Position numbers and translations under genes: made by a program. The notes below the pieces were generated by a model. It was not told the origin of the DNA and made no database searches. It saw only the letters and a list, made by a program, of their open reading frames with translations. Below are positions 27,455 to 35,024 of a stretch of 40,425 nt of DNA, in pieces. Position 1 is the first letter of the stretch; every line of letters starts with the position of its first letter. The DNA comes from Rheinheimera baltica DSM 14885 (GTDB taxonomy: Bacteria > Pseudomonadota > Gammaproteobacteria > Enterobacterales > Alteromonadaceae), in assembly GCF_000425345.1 (NCBI RefSeq), contig NZ_AUDG01000038.1:1-40425 (forward strand), written 5' to 3'.

Positions 27455-27658
27455 CTATACAATGAAAACCCGATACATTGCTGGGGTCACATTAGCTCGG
27501 GCCGCACGTACTTGAAATCTGACTTGAGCGTCATATTCAGTCAGCTCAATAGTAGATAGCTCTTCTATAAGCTTATTTACACTGATATTACGGCTTTGCG
27601 CCAAGGCTTTAAGCCTGCTGGCTTTATCATCCGGCATTCTGATAGTTAGATTTTTCAT
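27455..27658 (-). CDS. ribbon-helix-helix antitoxin, probably orphan and C-terminally altered
   Basis: A 67-aa protein from ATG 27658. MKNLTIRMPDDKASRLKALA followed by SRNISVNKLIEELSTIEL is a CopG/Arc-type ribbon-helix-helix domain, as in VapB- and HicB-type antitoxins. The tail (ARANVTPAMYRVFIV) departs from the usual family end, and no PIN or other toxin gene follows. It is probably a remnant of a toxin-antitoxin pair. A longer start at 27700 lacks support. Confidence 0.65.
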   Translation of the reverse strand: MKNLTIRMPDDKASRLKALAQSRNISVNKLIEELSTIELTEYDAQVRFQVRAARANVTPAMYRVFIV

Positions 27659-27762
27659 AACAGGCTCTTCACGGGCAACCACATTAACCAATGTATGCAT
27701 ATTTGAAACATTAGAACAGCTTAGCCTTAAATAATACGCACCGCAATTGCCAATTTAAGCGA

Positions 27763-27790
27763 TAAAAAGCCCCGACGCGCTGGCCGGGGA
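27763..27790 (-). terminator. terminator after the immunity gene cluster
   Basis: A G/C-rich stem (ccccg / cgggg, with further pairing inside) is followed on the minus strand by CTTTTTATC, about 70 bases after the last immunity-like gene. Confidence 0.6.
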
Positions 27791-27859
27791 TTCTAGTTAT
27801 TACTCAGAGGATCAGGTCTATAAGCGGCCTTATCGACGGCATTAAGTCAGGATAAAAAG

Positions 27860-28333
27860 TTAAAGTTGGCGCAGCACGTCGAGCAAGCCGCCTTCTTTTA
27901 ACAGCCGGTCGGAAACCTGAATTTCCTGGAAATCTTCTCTAAATTTTACGTTATCACGGCTGGCATTTATGAAAACAAAACCTTTGCTGCGGTCGTCACC
28001 AACTGCCATTACCCGGCGCACGGTCAACTCTTCACCCGCAACTACTTCTGTAACGGAATTTTTGCCTGATGGCTCGCCACCTTCAGTAGCAGACTTCCAT
28101 AACCGATTTTCGATAGTATTAATTAGCCAAGAGGCTGCAACACGCGGAAATTCGGTTTGGTACAGCAATATTCCTGGTTCATCCTGTCTGTTTTCATATG
28201 GTGAGGGAGATTTTTTAATAAAAACCAACTCATCGTCAGACGCAACAATAAACAGTTTTTCATCGTCAAACAGTAAATAATCCATCTCTGCTTCGAGGCG
28301 ATAGCCTGACGGTAAGTTAGCTGTGTTTAACAA
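27860..28333 (-). CDS. immunity-like protein, paralogue 3 of the toxin locus
   Basis: A 157-aa cytoplasmic protein. It aligns with the protein at 31468-31941: YQTEFPRVAASWLINTI against YQTELPLSALSWLKDTI, then W-K-x3-E-G-G-x-P, G-E-x-L-T-V and VFINASR against KVINKSR. The start is uncertain: TTG at 28333 matches the position of the paralogue start, and no ATG exists before residue 17. It is the last gene of a minus-strand run behind a decayed toxin module, as expected for a retained immunity gene. No known immunity family is recognised. The role is inferred from the paralogy and position. Confidence 0.7.
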   Translation of the reverse strand: MLNTANLPSGYRLEAEMDYLLFDDEKLFIVASDDELVFIKKSPSPYENRQDEPGILLYQTEFPRVAASWLINTIENRLWKSATEGGEPSGKNSVTEVVAGEELTVRRVMAVGDDRSKGFVFINASRDNVKFREDFQEIQVSDRLLKEGGLLDVLRQL

Positions 28334-28394
28334 AATTTATAAAATCCCCGCCTATGATGTTTATTAAATCCAGCCAACAGCGTTATAGAGTACC

Positions 28395-28910
28395 TTACTT
28401 GTAGCGCTCACCTAAACTTTGCCAACGCTGCAGGAACCCTTGTTCGAATAGGAAGTAGCTGTCTAACGCAAGTTCAATGGGAGCAAAGCTTTTATTACCG
28501 TGTTTGCTGCGCGACCAGTTAGTTAGCGCATACCCTTCAGTGGTCCGGCCGACAGTTAGCATTTCACCGCAGACATCAACATAATTTGAAATCATTGCAC
28601 CGGCATGCAAGCCGCCCTGTGCAGGAGGTCTGCGAAATTCCTCAAGTGCTTTCGGGAACCATATCAGTACTTCGATCGGAAAATCATGCTGTACACAAGA
28701 ATACTTCAATGTAGCGTCTGGAAGTTCATACGTCGTGCTGCTTAAGATAGATAGATGACTACTCCCTCGGGTTACAAAAGAAAGCAATTTGTCCCTTAGA
28801 GGCTGATGCAACACTTGGCTATCAATTAATTTTGCATCTTGCGGCAACCGGGTATGATCACTGATCAGAGGTAGTGGACTGAGAGACGGAAATCGCTGAA
28901 CATATGCCAT
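28395..28910 (-). CDS. immunity-like protein, paralogue 2 of the toxin locus
   Basis: A 171-aa protein starting at ATG 28910, 14 bases after the stop of the decayed toxin module. Its second half shares the family pattern of the other two immunity-like proteins: EFRRPPAQGGLHAG, then GEMLTVGRTTEGYALTNWSR, corresponding to W-K-x3-E-G-G, then E-x-I-I-I-G-R and V-I-N-K-S-R. The N-terminal half is diverged. The position right behind a toxin C-terminus is the classical toxin-immunity order. The role is inferred. Confidence 0.7.
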   Translation of the reverse strand: MAYVQRFPSLSPLPLISDHTRLPQDAKLIDSQVLHQPLRDKLLSFVTRGSSHLSILSSTTYELPDATLKYSCVQHDFPIEVLIWFPKALEEFRRPPAQGGLHAGAMISNYVDVCGEMLTVGRTTEGYALTNWSRSKHGNKSFAPIELALDSYFLFEQGFLQRWQSLGERYK

Positions 28911-28924
28911 TGTATTTGCCCGTT

Positions 28925-29519
28925 TTAAAGATCGATAATGACAATTGCATCATTGTCATTCAGTGTTTTCAGGTCTATCTCAGTACGCTCGAAATTGATT
29001 GTTTCTACCGCACCATGTTGATTTCTACTATTTGTAAGGTCCTTGGTTAGACCATTACCCAAATAGTCATCGTTGTTTCCGACCTTCTTGTGCATGTCCA
29101 TTCGCTGAATAAGTGTTTCTTTTTCTTCATCCGAAAAATCAGTTATCTCTAAGTATTCTGCGAAATCGTCAGTATTAGTGGACCATTTCGCAAGCATTTT
29201 GCTATCCACTGCTTTTTTATACTGCTCAGCATACAAGGCTTGATATTCAGCATTCATTGTTTTATCAGTGAATGACGCAGGAAATGCACCAGGCAATTCT
29301 GTATTGGCGAACTCCGATACGTTTTTAAATGTTGCAGAAACACTTTTAACGCCGGTCAGCGGTGCGGCTTTTTCAGTATGAAAAAGGGGTCGTAGTTAAT
29401 AATCGCTGTTAATTTTTAAAGCATTGAAATATATAGGATTAACTCCCACTTCATCTTTAAATGTTTCTATACCCTTTTCAAAAGCGTTTCCAACGTTGTA
29501 AGAGTTTGATCTGTAAAGC
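28925..29519 (-). pseudogene. decayed second copy of the toxin C-terminal module
   Basis: Two overlapping frames together match the C-terminus of the intact toxin (31950-33260). The upstream part (29396-29519) reads RLYRSNSYNVGNAFEKGIET, continuing to NPIYFNALKINSDY and a stop. The downstream part (to 28925) reads YDPFFHTEKAAP, then VSATFKNVSEFANTELPGAF, TMNAEYQALYAEQYKKAV and GNGLTKDL, then the motif GAVETINFE. The intact toxin has VPTFDNMQSKLKDEFSGD, MTAEYSEEFRAHWAAFNKDV, GDGLTERY and GALEVLEIQ in the same order. A frameshift near 29395 joins the two parts, and no N-terminal or linker region is present. The upstream end abuts the ADP-ribosylglycohydrolase stop, so it is a displaced module, not a full gene. 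A short protein from internal starts is possible. Confidence 0.65.
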
Positions 29520-30377
29520 CTAAGGTTGCATGGAAGCCAAACTGCTCACCTTTGCAAGGAGTTGCTTATCCAATTCAGCCAGATAGGCTAAGCCATATTG
29601 CGGCTCATTCAGGGTTTGCGCCAGGTGTTCGGGCAGGTTTTTTCTGTAACTGGTAAAACAGCTGGCAATCCCCACGGCGATAGCGGCCACACTGTCGGTG
29701 TCACCAGACAGCGCCACACAACTTTGCAGTAAATCAGCCAGATTGTCATGCCGTAACAAACAACTTAATGCGGCACTTACGGTATCAAAAGCTTCCACCG
29801 TTACGGCTTGTTGCCAGTTGTAATTCCAGTCAGCAAAACCTTCGCTTTGTAAAAACGCTGGCAGTTGCGATATCTCGCCAAGTTGGTACAAACCAAAATG
29901 AGCGGCCAGCGCGACGGTACAACTACTCGCTATGCCGGTTGGTGTGTTATGGGTAATAGCAGCTTGTTGTTTGGCATAGGTTAACAGCTGATGTTTGCTG
30001 GCAATAATACCCAGCGGTACTGCACGCATAGCTGCACCGTTGCGGGTACTATGAGCACGCAGCGTAGTGAGTAACTGCTGGCCATTTTCAACTTGTTGCA
30101 ATACTGCATAAAAGCCTTTTGAGTACCCCTGACGGGGGTCTCGTTTGAAACACTTTACGAACTTATCGGCAATGTTTAGTGCTGTCCATTCAGCATCTGC
30201 TACTAACAACTCGGCCAGTGCCAAACTCATTTGCGTGTCATCGGTATAGTTGCCTAGCATGCCGTATAGCTGATGTGGAACATAGCAGCTAAGGTCATTG
30301 TGTTGGGCAATAACCTCTGTTGCGGCAAACTCGAATCCGGAACCGTAGGCATCGGCTATAGCAATTTCATACAACAT
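29520..30377 (-). CDS. ADP-ribosylglycohydrolase family protein
   Basis: A 285-aa all-helical ADP-ribosylglycohydrolase (ARH/DraG fold). The metal-binding motifs are NYTDDTQMSLALAELL near the N-terminus and ALSGDTDSVAAIAVGIA near the C-terminus, both intact, and DAYGSGFEF is the usual opening motif. ARH enzymes remove ADP-ribose from modified proteins or nucleic acids. It starts 12 bases after the stop of the 234-aa gene, so the two are an operon inside the toxin locus. ARH-fold immunity proteins are known to neutralise ADP-ribosylating T6SS effectors (Tri1 against Tre1), which makes an immunity role plausible here. That is inference. Confidence 0.88.
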   Translation of the reverse strand: MLYEIAIADAYGSGFEFAATEVIAQHNDLSCYVPHQLYGMLGNYTDDTQMSLALAELLVADAEWTALNIADKFVKCFKRDPRQGYSKGFYAVLQQVENGQQLLTTLRAHSTRNGAAMRAVPLGIIASKHQLLTYAKQQAAITHNTPTGIASSCTVALAAHFGLYQLGEISQLPAFLQSEGFADWNYNWQQAVTVEAFDTVSAALSCLLRHDNLADLLQSCVALSGDTDSVAAIAVGIASCFTSYRKNLPEHLAQTLNEPQYGLAYLAELDKQLLAKVSSLASMQP

Positions 30378-30389
30378 AAAGGCTCACTT

Positions 30390-31094
30390 TTACGCCGGTT
30401 CAGCCAGATCGATCTGAGTTCTGGCAGTAAAAGCAGCGAAAATCGGGTTGGCCGCTGTCATTTCCATTTTGGCCAGTTCTACTAGGATCTCTGGCAACAA
30501 ATTCAGTATTTTGGCATCGATGCTGGTCATATGCTCGATCAGTTTTGCATTAAAAACACTATCTAGAGACGCACCATCCTCTCCGGCATGCCGTCTTATG
30601 CGATAAAGCTGCTCGCTCCAATAGTTAACTTTTTCTTGCTGTGTCCACGCGCTATATTGCATAGGAAAAGATGCTTTTTCTACTAACTTTGCCACTTCTT
30701 TCTTTCTGTCTGTTTTAAAGGCATTGAAGACAACATATTCAGCACTGATCACAGGTTTACCAGTCAAAGAGCCGTAAACCGTAAGCTCTTCATGAAGTAC
30801 GTCGGTTTCCGCTTCCAACAGATAAGACACTTTCACTTTGACATTTAGGTCTTTGTACTCAACATCAAACGGTGCCTCTAACGACGACGCCCTTTCGTCG
30901 CGGCTTAAAAAACAGGCTGCTTTTTCATCAAACTCTAACTCTTGCTGGCGCTTAGTTTGGTCGTTAACAATCCAGACAACGTAACGCTGCAGCTCTGGAG
31001 AATGGAAGCATTTTAATACTTTTTGGTTTATCAACGCCTTCGTGAGAGAAACAGGCAAAGAGTCTGCGCTTACTCGTTGAAATGAGCTGTTCAT
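30390..31094 (-). CDS. unrecognised 234-aa protein coupled to the ADP-ribosylglycohydrolase
   Basis: Starts at ATG 31094 (GGAG nine bases upstream); a longer frame to 31178 is unlikely. It has no signal peptide and no membrane segment. The first half is beta-rich (VLKCFHSPELQRYVVWIVND, FDVEYKDLNVKVKVSYLLE), and the second half is helical, including WTQQEKVNYWSEQLYRIRRH and LLPEILVELAKMEM. Its stop is 12 bases before the ARH gene, so the two are likely translated together. It could be a second immunity or target-binding factor, or the toxin partner of the ARH. No family recognised. Confidence 0.7.
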   Translation of the reverse strand: MNSSFQRVSADSLPVSLTKALINQKVLKCFHSPELQRYVVWIVNDQTKRQQELEFDEKAACFLSRDERASSLEAPFDVEYKDLNVKVKVSYLLEAETDVLHEELTVYGSLTGKPVISAEYVVFNAFKTDRKKEVAKLVEKASFPMQYSAWTQQEKVNYWSEQLYRIRRHAGEDGASLDSVFNAKLIEHMTSIDAKILNLLPEILVELAKMEMTAANPIFAAFTARTQIDLAEPA

Positions 31095-31467
31095 ATATCT
31101 TGCTCCAGTACGTATCGTCCATCGCTGTCGATTGAGAATACAAGGTTGTAAGTAATAACGATGTGCTTCATTTTCCAATCAGGATGTTGCTTACCTTATC
31201 TATTAAAACCTGCAGCGCATTTTATCAGGGCTTACCAATTCACGAGATGCCAATATTGCGTAGATAAATGTGGTACTGGCAGCTAATTCAGTAGACGGAT
31301 TTTTACCGGCGCAGCTTTATCTCAGATAAACAACATCTGGTTTTTTATTAGCGCCAGCACGTTAACCGAAGCATGTTTCGGTGTTCACTATCTCAACAGC
31401 AGTAATAACCATATTTTCAGACATCTTTAGGGCGATGTAGTCCATAAACTGATCATGGATAACTCGG
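31095..31467. other. 373-base gap in the toxin locus with a possible gene remnant
   Basis: No complete gene is seen. On the minus strand a short open stretch (stop at 31362-31364, ATG at 31445, 27 aa; the frame extends to 31478 without a start) reads MDYIALKMSENMVITAVEIV and looks like the C-terminus of a lost protein. The rest should hold the promoter of the 234-aa/ARH pair. Confidence 0.35.
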
Positions 31468-31941
31468 TCAAATAACGCCTAAACGGTCAATTAACGGCAG
31501 TAACACCTTCTCGACCCGATCATCAGTTATTTGAAACTCTTGTGGCCAAGAAGATAAGATATGAGACTTTCTGGACTTGTTTATGACTTTGAACCCTGTT
31601 CTACCATAGTCTCCGGCATTCATACTTCTGCCAATGATAATTTCCTCATTGTCAAAATGCGCCATACACCGATGCTGGTCTTTCGGTAAGCCGCCTTCAG
31701 AAGGTAACTTCCAAAACCCGTTTAAAATAGTGTCTTTAAGCCAGCTCAAAGCAGACAATGGTAGTTCGGTCTGATATTCGGTATTTCGAATTTTTCCAAG
31801 GGAAATTTCATAAATTATCAGCAACTTGTCGCTACAGAAATACTTAACTTCTTTGCTACCTGTTTCATCGAGTAATTCGTTACCCAAAAATTGGTAAAAT
31901 GCCGTATCAGTTGCATTGTTTAAAAGATTAATGTCTTTCAT
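31468..31941 (-). CDS. immunity-like protein, paralogue 1, directly behind the intact toxin
   Basis: A 157-aa cytoplasmic protein starting eight bases after the toxin stop, the usual toxin-immunity order. It is paralogous to the proteins at 27860-28333 and 28395-28910: YQTELPLSALSWLKDTI, then FWKLPSEGGLPKD, EEIIIGRSMNAGDYGRTGFK and VINKSRK. The family signature is W-x4-(S/P)-x-(E/Q)-G-G-x-(P/H), then E-x-(L/I)-(T/I)-(V/I)-x-R, then (I/L)-x-x-S-R. It is predicted to bind and block the cognate toxin C-terminus. No published family name is assigned. Confidence 0.75.
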   Translation of the reverse strand: MKDINLLNNATDTAFYQFLGNELLDETGSKEVKYFCSDKLLIIYEISLGKIRNTEYQTELPLSALSWLKDTILNGFWKLPSEGGLPKDQHRCMAHFDNEEIIIGRSMNAGDYGRTGFKVINKSRKSHILSSWPQEFQITDDRVEKVLLPLIDRLGVI

Positions 31942-31949
31942 GATGCTAA

Positions 31950-33260
31950 TTATTTCCCTGACAGCTTAATTGCTTTAACTGATTTACGAGATTCCAGCTC
32001 CCTAAGGGACTCAGGCTTGTGTTGAATTTCCAATACTTCCAGCGCACCTGGCGAACCTTTTTGGCTATATCGTTCAGTCAGTCCGTCGCCTGTAAATACT
32101 TCCCAAGCGCCTATTTCTGATAGAATTTTTTGCCGAGCTATAAATTTATCCTGTTCAACCGGCTCAGTAAAGTACTCGGATGCAAATCTCTCGGCTTCTT
32201 TTGTTTCAAACGTATCGCGCCAATCTTGTCCGTTACCAACCACATCTTTATTAAATGCAGCCCAATGTGCTCTAAACTCTTCGGAATATTCTGCCGTCAT
32301 GACTTGCTCAATCAATTCAGGCTTAATGTCACCAGAAAATTCATCTTTTAGTTTTGACTGCATATTATCGAACGTTGGCACGAACGTGTCTGACCCATCG
32401 GTCAAATAATTCTCTCCGCGATCGACTATATACAGGGTGTACTCTTTGTTTGGATTGTATTTAGTACCAAATAGATCAGCAATCAGGGCCGGGTCGGTAT
32501 CAGCACGTTCAATCATATCAAAAGTCGACATCCATAAAGGATGGCGACCAGATGAACGCATGTGTCCGATCGGTGCATCAATAGAGTCTGCTGAAGGGCT
32601 AAAACGCACCATGAAACGGTCATTTGGTAATGTTCCCGCCGCAGCCATAGTGCGTAGCTCAGCATCTGAGTATTTAGGCACATAACCATTGATGGCTAAA
32701 TCGTCAGCAGCCTTTTTCAGCAAAGCTTCGCAATCTTCCAAACTCTGCGGTGAGCTGGCAGGTGTCTTAGCTGCTGGGCTCTTCGCCTCATGCGAAGCTG
32801 CCTTAGCCGCTGCAGGCGCAACTGTTGCCACCCCACCGCCTTTGGGCTTGGCGGTTTTGGCTACCGGTGCCAGGCCTGCGCTGCTGCCGCTGGCTGGAAC
32901 TAAGCCGCCGTCGCCTATGCCGTTACCTTTTGGTGGCTGGCCCCAGCCGTCGCTGAGTTGCCAAATACGTATTTCGTCGGCTGCAAAGAGTTGCAACAGC
33001 GCGTCGCGCAGCTGAAAATCGTTTAACTTAGATAAGTCGTGCACCCAGGGTTTAGCATGCTGATACATGTCTACCCACAGCTGGCGTAAAGTACCGGACG
33101 GTTCAAGATCGTGCAGAAAATAGCGGCCAAACTCTCTATCTCTGACATCTGGTAGACAGTCGTCACCTAAATCCGCTCTGGCGAGCAAACAACTGCTGCA
33201 CAGATAGGTTTTACCCCATTTATCTTCCAGAACTACGCCATTGTATTGCTGGTCTTGCAT
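31950..33260 (-). CDS. modular polymorphic-toxin-like effector
   Basis: A 436-aa protein from ATG 33260 (AAGGTGGCAGG upstream; a TTG extension to 33386 is rejected). Residues 1-112 are a compact domain with CSSC (21-24) and C35, then LWVDMYQHAKPWVHDLSKLN and LQLFAADEIRIWQLSDGWG. Residues about 113-172 are a Gly/Ala/Pro/Lys-rich linker. Residues about 175-436 are the putative toxin: NDRFMVRFSPSAD, HPLWMSTFDMIERA, KEYTLYIVDRGENYL, GDGLTERY and GALEVLEIQ. A diverged, decayed copy of this last domain lies at 28925-29519. There is no signal peptide, so secretion might use a T6SS or an adaptor. R, S-T and E residues could form an ADP-ribosyltransferase site, but this is not secure. An immunity-like gene follows directly. 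Confidence 0.7.
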   Translation of the reverse strand: MQDQQYNGVVLEDKWGKTYLCSSCLLARADLGDDCLPDVRDREFGRYFLHDLEPSGTLRQLWVDMYQHAKPWVHDLSKLNDFQLRDALLQLFAADEIRIWQLSDGWGQPPKGNGIGDGGLVPASGSSAGLAPVAKTAKPKGGGVATVAPAAAKAASHEAKSPAAKTPASSPQSLEDCEALLKKAADDLAINGYVPKYSDAELRTMAAAGTLPNDRFMVRFSPSADSIDAPIGHMRSSGRHPLWMSTFDMIERADTDPALIADLFGTKYNPNKEYTLYIVDRGENYLTDGSDTFVPTFDNMQSKLKDEFSGDIKPELIEQVMTAEYSEEFRAHWAAFNKDVVGNGQDWRDTFETKEAERFASEYFTEPVEQDKFIARQKILSEIGAWEVFTGDGLTERYSQKGSPGALEVLEIQHKPESLRELESRKSVKAIKLSGK

Positions 33261-33400
33261 CCTGCCACCTTGTTTATAAAAAGCGCTTTTTCTAAACATA
33301 AATTTTACAACTTGCGCATTTTTACAACCTGGCGGGCTAATGTCAAACGTTGTTTTGCCGCAACTACATTGGTTTCGTGTTTGCAAACAGCCGTTTGTTA

Positions 33401-33874
33401 CTACGTTGACGTATTTGCTGCGGCTTCAGTCTCATACCAGATGCCGTACTTGTCGCCCTGCCACTTTAGCATTGAGTAAAAGTAGGCTACTGCCAGCATG
33501 ATAAGGCCACCGGCTAAAGCCGCTTCATTTACCAGCCCAAGGCAGCAAAAAATAAAACCAGCACAATGCGACATAATTTCTGCCCGCTTTGCTGTATTGC
33601 GTTCTGGCCGCACTTGTAACAGGTTTAACCAAAACCATATTTTTAAAAATAGCGGTAGTCTTTGCCAATCATTGGTGTGTTTATCAATCATAAATGTCTC
33701 CTGGTTCAGTGTAGTTACATCGACATCAAGAGCAGCAGCGAGACATTTTAACGATTCGACACTGGCGTTGTGGCCGCTCTCAATGCGCTGAATGGTGCGA
33801 ACATTAAGCCCGGACATTTGCGCTAATTGTTCTTGAGAGATGTGTCGGCTAAGACGCAGTTGTTTTAAAATCAT
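33401..33874 (-). CDS. XRE-family regulator with C-terminal membrane segments
   Basis: A 157-aa protein from ATG 33874 (CAGGAGCCACTTA upstream). Residues 1-60 form a Cro/C1-type helix-turn-helix, ILKQLRLSRHISQEQLAQMS followed by GLNVRTIQRIESGHNASVES. The rest includes two hydrophobic segments, AEIMSHCAGFIFCCLGLVNE and AALAGGLIMLAVAYFYSML, which would anchor it in the inner membrane. It lies upstream of the toxin gene on the same strand, 140 bases before the toxin ATG, so it may control the locus. No inducer is known. Confidence 0.8.
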   Translation of the reverse strand: MILKQLRLSRHISQEQLAQMSGLNVRTIQRIESGHNASVESLKCLAAALDVDVTTLNQETFMIDKHTNDWQRLPLFLKIWFWLNLLQVRPERNTAKRAEIMSHCAGFIFCCLGLVNEAALAGGLIMLAVAYFYSMLKWQGDKYGIWYETEAAANTST

Positions 33875-34007
33875 TAAGTGGCTCCTGTGCTCCTGAACCA
33901 GCAGCATGGGTTATTTTATCTTCTGTCAGGTACGTAATGTACCCGACATTAAGCCGACAGCAACACAGGTTTGCGTTGTGGGCAGCTAAAGTGAGGCAGT
34001 CTTTTGA

Positions 34008-35021
34008 TTAACTGGCAGGCATGGCCAATTGCTTTAATGCGAACCGACCTCTTTCAGACACCGGGTTCGACTTATCTGCTGCAAAAGCTTGGGCAAATCC
34101 CTTGGCGTCATCTCCTAAGGTTTCCAGCGCCCGGATCAGAAACTCTGCCGCAACCCGTCTGACCACCGAAGAGCGATCGCCGGCTGAGCATTTTAGCAAC
34201 TCTAAAAATGGAACTTGAACTGCAATCTCTCGCTCGGACATCACAGCATTAAGCCGTCCGACACAGTAACGGACATCTGTCCACTGCCATTTTCGAGCTT
34301 CAATCCAGGTTATTCGCCCTTCAAACAGGCTTCGGTAGGCTTTAGCTCTAACTGACGGTTGTGCGGCGTGCTGTGCTATTTCAGCAAGATAGCTATCAAG
34401 AATTGCGGTGCGGCCAAGCTGAGAAAATAGCGAGGCCATCGGCCCAGATGACGATGAGATTATTTTGTGTCTAAAACACGCTGCCACCTCATCTGTGGCA
34501 ATAATTTGTAACAGCACTTGTTTATCCTGCTGCTCAATTCGTCCCCAGGAGCTCCAATTAGCCAATGCAACGCAAACTGCCGCCACAACGTAATCAGGAT
34601 TGGTTGCTGCTGCAATTTCAGGCAGCTTTTCTCTGGCTGCTTTACGAACTTCAGGCACCCAGTCATTTAGCCGGCGAATAGCGCAGGAGAAGAAAAATGT
34701 ATTAGGTGCGCCACCTGATAAAGTTCGTAAAACTCTCTCACGCCGGTAGCCGTCCCAATTTATCAAGTCTAACCAGGTTAACAACTCATGGGAACTGTTA
34801 GCCCAAAACTTCCATTTGGGTGGAGCGACATCAGTTAAAACCCGGTCGAATTCATATCGGATCAGCCGCTCCCAATAAGCAAAATTCTCTAGCGGCAATT
34901 CAGCCGTCGCATCGATAAGCGCAGACATATCAGCAACAACTTTACTGCCTGAACTGATGGAGCTGGCAAAAGCCCTGACTGCTGACAGCACTTTATCTTC
35001 CATAATATGTGATTGCTGCAT
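34008..35021 (-). CDS. HEAT-repeat-like helical protein
   Basis: A 337-aa, almost fully helical protein with repeated units such as LNDWVPEVRKAAREKLPEIA, and SSVVRRVAAEFLIRALETLG near the end, typical of HEAT/ARM repeats used for protein binding. There is no signal peptide or catalytic motif. Its start lies three bases after the stop of the phosphatase gene, so the two form an operon. A phosphatase substrate or scaffold role is possible but unproved. It occupies the space just upstream of the toxin regulator. Confidence 0.75.
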   Translation of the reverse strand: MQQSHIMEDKVLSAVRAFASSISSGSKVVADMSALIDATAELPLENFAYWERLIRYEFDRVLTDVAPPKWKFWANSSHELLTWLDLINWDGYRRERVLRTLSGGAPNTFFFSCAIRRLNDWVPEVRKAAREKLPEIAAATNPDYVVAAVCVALANWSSWGRIEQQDKQVLLQIIATDEVAACFRHKIISSSSGPMASLFSQLGRTAILDSYLAEIAQHAAQPSVRAKAYRSLFEGRITWIEARKWQWTDVRYCVGRLNAVMSEREIAVQVPFLELLKCSAGDRSSVVRRVAAEFLIRALETLGDDAKGFAQAFAADKSNPVSERGRFALKQLAMPAS

Positions 35022-35024
35022 TTA

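Noticed and set aside
31950-33260. PAAR, Rhs or LXG domain in the toxin
   Set aside because: No PAAR repeats, YD repeats or LXG N-terminus are visible; the N-terminal domain is different and unassigned.
33261-33386. TTG-started N-terminal extension of the toxin with a CSCG motif
   Set aside because: A well-placed ribosome-binding site precedes the ATG at 33260, and the extension needs a rare start. It stays possible only if homologues carry it.
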